From positions 62,001-126,000 of the forward strand of contig DAOTVQ010000035.1 of NCBI GenBank assembly GCA_034436355.1: a DNA stretch of 64,000 bases. The letters run 5' to 3'. A model generated the notes under the pieces. It saw only the letters and a list, made by a program, of their open reading frames with translations. It made no database searches and had not been told where the DNA came from. The stretch comes from CP2-2F sp034436355. GTDB lineage: Bacteria > Chloroflexota > Anaerolineae > Aggregatilineales > UBA2796. Position 1 is the stretch's first letter; every line of letters starts with the position of its first letter. The position numbers and the translations under genes were made by a program. Shown one piece after another: positions 59,838-64,000 of the stretch.

Positions 59838-60662
59838 ATGCTCAATTGGTTCATCCCGATAGCTGCCTTGCTTGGCATTCTGGCAGGTGGTGTGCTGAAC
59901 TGGCTTGCCGACTATCTGCCCTACACAGTGCGCTTGGGGGTGCCGCGCTACGCTGATGGCACACCGCGACCGCCTGTTGCGTGGTTTGGCATCAGCGCTT
60001 TTTTGTTCAATCAGCGCAGTTCAGCACAGGGAGCGTCGCTCTCGTTTCGCCATCCCCTCACGGAATTCATAACAGCGGCGCTGTTTGCTTACATCGCCGC
60101 ACAATTCGGCGATCATCTGCTGCGCGCCCTATTCCTGATGGGAACTGTGGCGATCCTGATCCTGATCACCATAATTGACCTTGAACACCGCATGATCCTA
60201 TACCTTGTGATTGTGCCAGCGTGCCTCTACGCGCTGCTGGGCGCAGCCCTGCTGGGCGATCAGCTTGTGCCGTCACTGCGCTTTGTGGATTACCTGATCG
60301 GTGGTGCGGTTGGCTTTGGGCTGTTCTTCCTGATGTTTCTGGGCGGCATTTTGTTCAACTACATCGCCTCAAATGCACGCGGCGAGCCAATCACTGAATC
60401 GGCGTTTGGGGATGGTGATGTGCTATTGGCAACGCTGGCAGGCTTCATGCTGGGTTGGCAAGCCTTGCTGTATGCGGTGCTGATCGCTGTTTTTGCCGGT
60501 GGCTTTGGCGCGCTGCTCTACTTGAGCCTGCGGCTGCTGCTGCGCGGACGCTATGAGTGGTTCACGGCGCTGCCCTACGGGCAGTATATCGTGCTTGGCA
60601 CGCTGATTATGCTGTTGTGGCGCGTCGAGGTCTTTCTATTTTTCGGTGTGCGTTTGCCCTAG
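59838..60662 (+). CDS. A24-family prepilin peptidase
   Basis: A 274-residue membrane aspartic protease that removes leader peptides from type IV prepilins. Catalytic Asp residues are D114 in IIDLEHRMI and D192 in FGDGDVLLA (GxGD type). About eight hydrophobic segments are seen. The N-terminal cytoplasmic loop (VPRYADGTPRPPVAWFGISAFLFNQR) lacks the CxxC pairs found in classical PilD, so it may not bind zinc or methylate the pilin. It could process the orphan Flp pilin encoded at 45565-45717. GAGG precedes the ATG. Confidence 0.88.
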   Translation: MLNWFIPIAALLGILAGGVLNWLADYLPYTVRLGVPRYADGTPRPPVAWFGISAFLFNQRSSAQGASLSFRHPLTEFITAALFAYIAAQFGDHLLRALFLMGTVAILILITIIDLEHRMILYLVIVPACLYALLGAALLGDQLVPSLRFVDYLIGGAVGFGLFFLMFLGGILFNYIASNARGEPITESAFGDGDVLLATLAGFMLGWQALLYAVLIAVFAGGFGALLYLSLRLLLRGRYEWFTALPYGQYIVLGTLIMLLWRVEVFLFFGVRLP

Positions 60663-60724
60663 CCGATTTGCCTGAGATGCGTCACAATGAAGGGTAAAGA
60701 ACCTTATCCGCTTGAGGAGTGCCG

Positions 60725-61618
60725 ATGACCGACCATGCAGAGAATCCCTTAGCTGCTGCGCGCACCCTGCTGGCTGAGCTGCGCGCACAGCCTGCCGAGC
60801 CTGCTGTGCAGCAGGCACTCGCCAAATTGGATAGTTTGCTTGAACAAGCTGTGGCAGGCACATCGGCTGCCGCACCAGCGGTCAGTGTGCCTGACGCCAG
60901 CCCAGCGCTTGCCGAACAAAGCGCCAAGCACGTGGAGTTTGTCTCCACCATTGTGCATGAACTGCGTAAGCCCATGACCAGCATTCGCGGCTATGCTGAC
61001 ATGCTGGCAAAGCCGAATATGGTCGGCACGCTCAACCCGATGCAGCAGAACTTCGCAGAGACTATCCGCAACAATATTGTGCGGATGGATTGGCTGCTAA
61101 GCGACCTGAGCGATATTAACAAACTCTCGGCGAATCGCCTGCGCCTTGAGCGGAAAATGGTCACGTTCGACTCGCTGCGCGAAGACATTGAGGCGGCAGT
61201 TTCCGCGCTGGTGGCGGAATACGAACACACCCTAACCATCAACATCACGCCCGAACTGCCCGCCCTGAACGCTGATCCCAAACAGTTGGTCAAGGTCATT
61301 GTTCTGCTGCTGCGGAATGCCATTTTTTACACACCCAAAGGGACAGGGCAGATCGTGCTGACGGCAGCGCCAACCGATACAGCGGGCGAACTGCGCGTGA
61401 GCATCAAGGATAATGGTATTGGAATGCGCGCCGAAGATATTGCGCGGCTGGGTGAATTGTTCTTCCGCGCTGATCATGAACTGGTGACCAACACGAAGGG
61501 CTATGGGCTTGGCATTCCAGTGGTGAAGGGCTTTTTAGCACTCATGGAGAGCCAGCTAGAGATCGAAAGCGTGCCAGATGGCGGCAGCACCTTTAGCTTT
61601 ACGCTGCGCGGCATCTAG
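60725..61618 (+). CDS. Soluble histidine kinase without sensor domain
   Basis: A 297-residue kinase. The N-terminal 75 residues are an Ala-rich helical stretch without a PAS or membrane segment. HisKA follows with the phospho-acceptor His in FVSTIVHELRKPMTSIRGYADML, then an ATPase domain with LLLRNAIFYTP, DNGIGM and GYGLGIPVVKGF. GAGGAG lies 5 bases before ATG 60725. No response regulator gene is adjacent; instead a sigma factor gene starts 17 bases after the stop, suggesting common expression. The signal and partner are unknown. Confidence 0.88.
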   Translation: MTDHAENPLAAARTLLAELRAQPAEPAVQQALAKLDSLLEQAVAGTSAAAPAVSVPDASPALAEQSAKHVEFVSTIVHELRKPMTSIRGYADMLAKPNMVGTLNPMQQNFAETIRNNIVRMDWLLSDLSDINKLSANRLRLERKMVTFDSLREDIEAAVSALVAEYEHTLTINITPELPALNADPKQLVKVIVLLLRNAIFYTPKGTGQIVLTAAPTDTAGELRVSIKDNGIGMRAEDIARLGELFFRADHELVTNTKGYGLGIPVVKGFLALMESQLEIESVPDGGSTFSFTLRGI

Positions 61619-61635
61619 CTTATAAGAAAGTAACT

Positions 61636-62295
61636 GTGCCTGTGGCAGAGCGTACCAATGATGATTGGCTGCACGCTTTGGCAGAAGGTTCGCCAGAGCG
61701 CGAATCAGCCATTGCGGCACTCCGCACGCGCCTGCAACGCGGCTTGTTTTACTACCTGAGCCGCGAACGAAGCGATCTCGCCAGCCGTCCTATTGAAGAA
61801 ATCTCGCAAATGGCTGAGGATTTTGCCCAAGAGGCGCTGCTGCGCGTGCTAGATAATCTCAGCTCTTTTCGTGGCGATAGCCAGTTTACGACGTGGGCAA
61901 CAAAGATCGCGGTGCGCCTTGTCATCAGCGAAATGCACCGTTTGCGCTACAAAGATTTCTCGCTGGACGCGCTGATTGATGCCACCGATAACCGTGCTGC
62001 CGACTCAACCATGTTGGCTGCCTCAGATGGCGACAGCCCTGAGCGCAGCACGGAGAAGCGCGATGCATGGCAGCGCATTGAGCGCGCACTCAGCGAAGCA
62101 CTCACAGCGCGCCAGCGTGCCGCTTTCGAAGCGATTATTCTTGAGGGCGTGCCGCTGGATGTAGTGGCAGAACAGCTTGACACCAACCGCAATGCGCTCT
62201 ACAAGCTGATTTTTGACGCACGCCGCAAACTGCGAATGCACCTTGAAACGCAAGGGCTTGCGCCGGAGTATATCTTGAATTTGTTTGAGAACTGA
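61636..62295 (+). CDS. ECF-type RNA polymerase sigma factor
   Basis: A 219-residue sigma-70 family factor. Region 2 (about residues 30-105) includes AEDFAQEALLRVLDNLSSFRGDSQFTTWATKIA, with the FxTWxxxIA of ECF sigmas. Region 4 (about 155-205: LTARQRAAFEAIILEGVPLDVVAEQLDTNRNALYKLIFDARRKL) is a helix-turn-helix for -35 recognition. The acidic linker between them is long. The GTG start has AGAAAG upstream. There is no zinc-finger anti-sigma gene next to it; the neighbour 3 bases downstream is a membrane protein of unknown family, which may fill that role. Confidence 0.88.
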   Translation: MPVAERTNDDWLHALAEGSPERESAIAALRTRLQRGLFYYLSRERSDLASRPIEEISQMAEDFAQEALLRVLDNLSSFRGDSQFTTWATKIAVRLVISEMHRLRYKDFSLDALIDATDNRAADSTMLAASDGDSPERSTEKRDAWQRIERALSEALTARQRAAFEAIILEGVPLDVVAEQLDTNRNALYKLIFDARRKLRMHLETQGLAPEYILNLFEN

Positions 62296-62297
62296 GC

Positions 62298-63218
62298 ATG
62301 TTGCACGATCTGCCTGCTGTACGGACAATGCGCGCTGTGCTGTGGCACATCCAGAGCGAGCAGAGTCCAATCTACCGTGCGGCATGGCGTCCCAGCCGTG
62401 TGTGGTTCTCGCCCTCGTGGCTCATGCTGCTCTTGCTGCTCAGCATCCCACTTTTGCGCCTGTTTGAGGTGCAGAGCGGTGTGCCGTTCTTCATCTACCG
62501 CGATCAGGCGTTGATCGGCTTCAGCTTGTTTGGCGCAGCGCTGATCAGCCTGACGCCTTACAGCCTGATGGCAGCCCTTTCCGCCGCGGGCATTGCGCGC
62601 CTGCGCGTAGCGCAGACGTGGGAGATGTTCCTGCTAACACCCTCTGCGCCAAACGAGGTGGTGACGGCTTGCGCGGCGGCGGCACTGCGTCCGCAATGGC
62701 GCTTGATCTTAGGCATGTGCCTGCTTGGGGCAGTGTTCGGCGCATTAGCCGCGTTGGCAGCCGCGCTTGGGCTTGCCGTGAAGGGCGAATGGATTTGGAT
62801 GGGTGTGTTGGCGCTGCTGGGTGTGCTGTGCGTGCCTTATGGGCGCCTGCAAGAATCGGCGTTGTGTCTGCTGCTTGGCGTGCAGCTTAGCGATAGCGCG
62901 CCGCGCATTGCCTTCACGCTTGGCACTTTAAGCGGCATGGCGGTGCGCCTTGCGCTGCCGATTGCTACCTTAGCGCTGAGTGGGCAAGCGGAAGGGCTTT
63001 CGGCGCTGATTGCGGAAGGCGCCCGCCTGACCGATGTGCTGCCAACCAACGTGACGCTCTTGGCAACTGTCACCTTGATCATTATGGCGCTGCTGCTGGG
63101 CGAATTTGCCCTCATCGCCTTTCTGCCAAGCCTGCCCACAGCCTTTGCAGCACTTCTGATCTTCACGCTGCGCGGCAGGTTGGTGCGTTGGCTGGTGCGG
63201 CGTGCTGAGGCGATCTAG
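62298..63218 (+). CDS. Polytopic membrane protein of unknown function
   Basis: A 306-residue protein with about seven hydrophobic segments and a basic N-terminal region (residues 1-35, with SPIYRAAWRPSRVWFSP). The cytosolic loop AGIARLRVAQTWEMFLLTPSAPNEVVTACAAAALRPQWRL resembles the coupling loop of ABC-2-type permeases, but I cannot assign a family. Its ATG is 3 bases after the stop of the sigma factor gene, so the two are co-translated. It might anchor or restrain the sigma factor. The stop overlaps the convergent YtxH-like gene by 4 bases. Confidence 0.75.
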   Translation: MLHDLPAVRTMRAVLWHIQSEQSPIYRAAWRPSRVWFSPSWLMLLLLLSIPLLRLFEVQSGVPFFIYRDQALIGFSLFGAALISLTPYSLMAALSAAGIARLRVAQTWEMFLLTPSAPNEVVTACAAAALRPQWRLILGMCLLGAVFGALAALAAALGLAVKGEWIWMGVLALLGVLCVPYGRLQESALCLLLGVQLSDSAPRIAFTLGTLSGMAVRLALPIATLALSGQAEGLSALIAEGARLTDVLPTNVTLLATVTLIIMALLLGEFALIAFLPSLPTAFAALLIFTLRGRLVRWLVRRAEAI

Positions 63219-63448
63219 CGTTTGTTGAGCGTTCGCGCAGTTGCTTTGCCTTCGGCAAGCGCTTCCTCAAGGCTTTCACCCGCTACCTGACGGCGCACAT
63301 CGTTGACTTGTTCATCCACCGCCTGCTGGATAGCGCGCCGTGTTTCTTCGCCGCTGCGTGGCGCGTTCCAGATTGCCCACAGCGCGCCGAGAATGGCGCC
63401 GATCAGGGCGCCAATGAAAAAAGATCGCCCTTGCTCGCGCTCTGCCAT
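63215..63448 (-). CDS. YtxH-domain small membrane protein
   Basis: A 77-residue protein with one N-terminal hydrophobic helix containing GALIGAILGALWAIWNAPRSGEETR, the YtxH-like signature (glycine-rich helix then APxSGxETR), followed by a polar helix (VDEQVNDVRRQVAGESLEEALAEGKA). YtxH proteins are general-stress or envelope proteins of unclear role. I chose ATG 63448, one base after the stop of the upstream gene; ATG 63469 with GGCGGA upstream is an alternative that overlaps that gene. Confidence 0.82.
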   Translation of the reverse strand: MAEREQGRSFFIGALIGAILGALWAIWNAPRSGEETRRAIQQAVDEQVNDVRRQVAGESLEEALAEGKATARTLNKR

Positions 63449-63449
63449 C

Positions 63450-63920
63450 TTATTTCCGCGCCCTGCCATTCAAATTCCGCCGAATTGCCAGCAGTTCACG
63501 CATAAAAACGCCCACACCAACCGCCGTCGAAGTCATCCGAATAACGGGTGTTGCCACATTACGGCTGATGAATGCAGTGGTATCGCGTGCGGTGCTAACC
63601 GTCTCTTGCGCTTCTTCGATGATCGGCTTGACTTCGCTGTTCAGGATGTTAATGAGCGCAGCAATTTGTGTGATCAGGATGACCAGCGCCACGGAGATCA
63701 GGATGCTTTGCAGCGCCAAGATGACAATGAACAGGTCGCGTAGGATGCGGAAGAAGTTCGCCATCCCTTCCGAGTCGACGATGCCGCCAATGACCGCAAC
63801 CAGGAATAGGATCAGGATTGTGCCGATCAAGCCACCAACGCCGAGCATCAACCAGCGCGCCATGCCGCCGCCTTGCTGCGGTTCAGGTGCTGTTTCCACT
63901 GTCTCTTGAGTATCCGTCAT
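63450..63920 (-). CDS. Membrane protein with coiled region, partner of YtxH-like gene
   Basis: A 156-residue protein with an acidic, Gln-rich N terminus, two hydrophobic helices (WLMLGVGGLIGTILILFLVAVIGGIV; LFIVILALQSILISVALVILITQIAALINIL) and a polar helical C-terminal part (VKPIIEEAQETVSTARDTTAFISRNVATPVI). This resembles the small proteins found with YtxH genes in Chloroflexota and Firmicutes (DUF948-like in style). GAGGGACGG precedes ATG 63920. It overlaps or abuts the YtxH-like gene, so the pair is one transcript. The remaining 80 bases to the window edge show nothing more. Confidence 0.75.
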   Translation of the reverse strand: MTDTQETVETAPEPQQGGGMARWLMLGVGGLIGTILILFLVAVIGGIVDSEGMANFFRILRDLFIVILALQSILISVALVILITQIAALINILNSEVKPIIEEAQETVSTARDTTAFISRNVATPVIRMTSTAVGVGVFMRELLAIRRNLNGRARK

Positions 63921-64000
63921 CCGTCCCTCTTGGTTTCTCGCCCTGACAGGAAGCGCGTTGCAAACAATGCCAACCATGCGCCAAGTGTAGCAGTCAGTGT

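Overview
The window reads as a chromosomal segment of a bacterium, most likely a member of the phylum Chloroflexota (an Anaerolineae- or Thermomicrobia-like lineage). The grounds are indirect. There is a coenzyme F420 locus (cofD, cofC and a stand-alone FbiB-type nitroreductase). There is a very large cyclase/ATPase/TPR regulator, a class III-like PPK2, an orphan Flp pilin and a DUF2723 membrane protein, together with G+C-rich sequence and a T-box leader in front of serS. This is inference from gene content; no rRNA gene is present. I see no prophage, no transposase and no CRISPR array.

Layout. 1-8.5 kb: the tail of an unknown gene, a VOC protein, lutBC, PPK2, a MITE-like element, a response regulator, and then carbamate kinase, an internally deleted OLD-type ATPase/TOPRIM remnant and threonine synthase. 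8.5-12.5 kb: a small membrane protein and an oligopeptide-type ABC importer without its ATPases. 12.6-16.3 kb: a two-component cluster whose last gene is split by a frameshift in a G run. 16.4-19 kb: a Gfo/Idh/MocA oxidoreductase and a tandem array of Uma2 genes with a broken third copy. 19-28.6 kb: a biotin carrier protein, a glycosyltransferase, an M1 peptidase, a nucleoside/sugar-type permease, a propeller lipoprotein, a glycosidase-like/O-antigen-ligase fusion and a degenerate receiver.

28.6-33 kb: tRNA-Lys, the F420 genes, an M50 protease and smpB. 33-45.4 kb: the cyclase/ATPase/TPR regulator, type II NADH dehydrogenase, a TPR protein, an RNase H, an MFS exporter and a pair of membrane proteins of similar layout. 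45.5-52.5 kb: an Flp pilin under a strong promoter, a lipoprotein, a DUF2723 protein, a class A penicillin-binding protein, an ADP-ribosylglycohydrolase and a small ORF. 52.6-57.5 kb: a polyprenol-type glycosyltransferase, DnaJ, HtrA, a truncated hydrolase and a secreted GKPEGV-repeat protein. 57.5-64 kb: serS with its T-box, an EthD-like gene, a prepilin peptidase, a soluble histidine kinase, a sigma factor, and membrane and YtxH-like proteins.

Most genes are housekeeping or envelope functions in short operons with overlapping or nearly touching ends. Several transcription units have clear sigma-70-type promoters with 17-base spacers (tRNA-Lys, flp, dnaJ, serS, and probably ndh). The parts that depart most from routine annotation are the glycosidase-like/ligase fusion, the mosaic Uma2 array, the FbiB-like split F420 operon, the deleted OLD gene, the seryl T-box and the paired membrane proteins near 44 kb. 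Function calls come from reading motifs by eye; no database search was possible.
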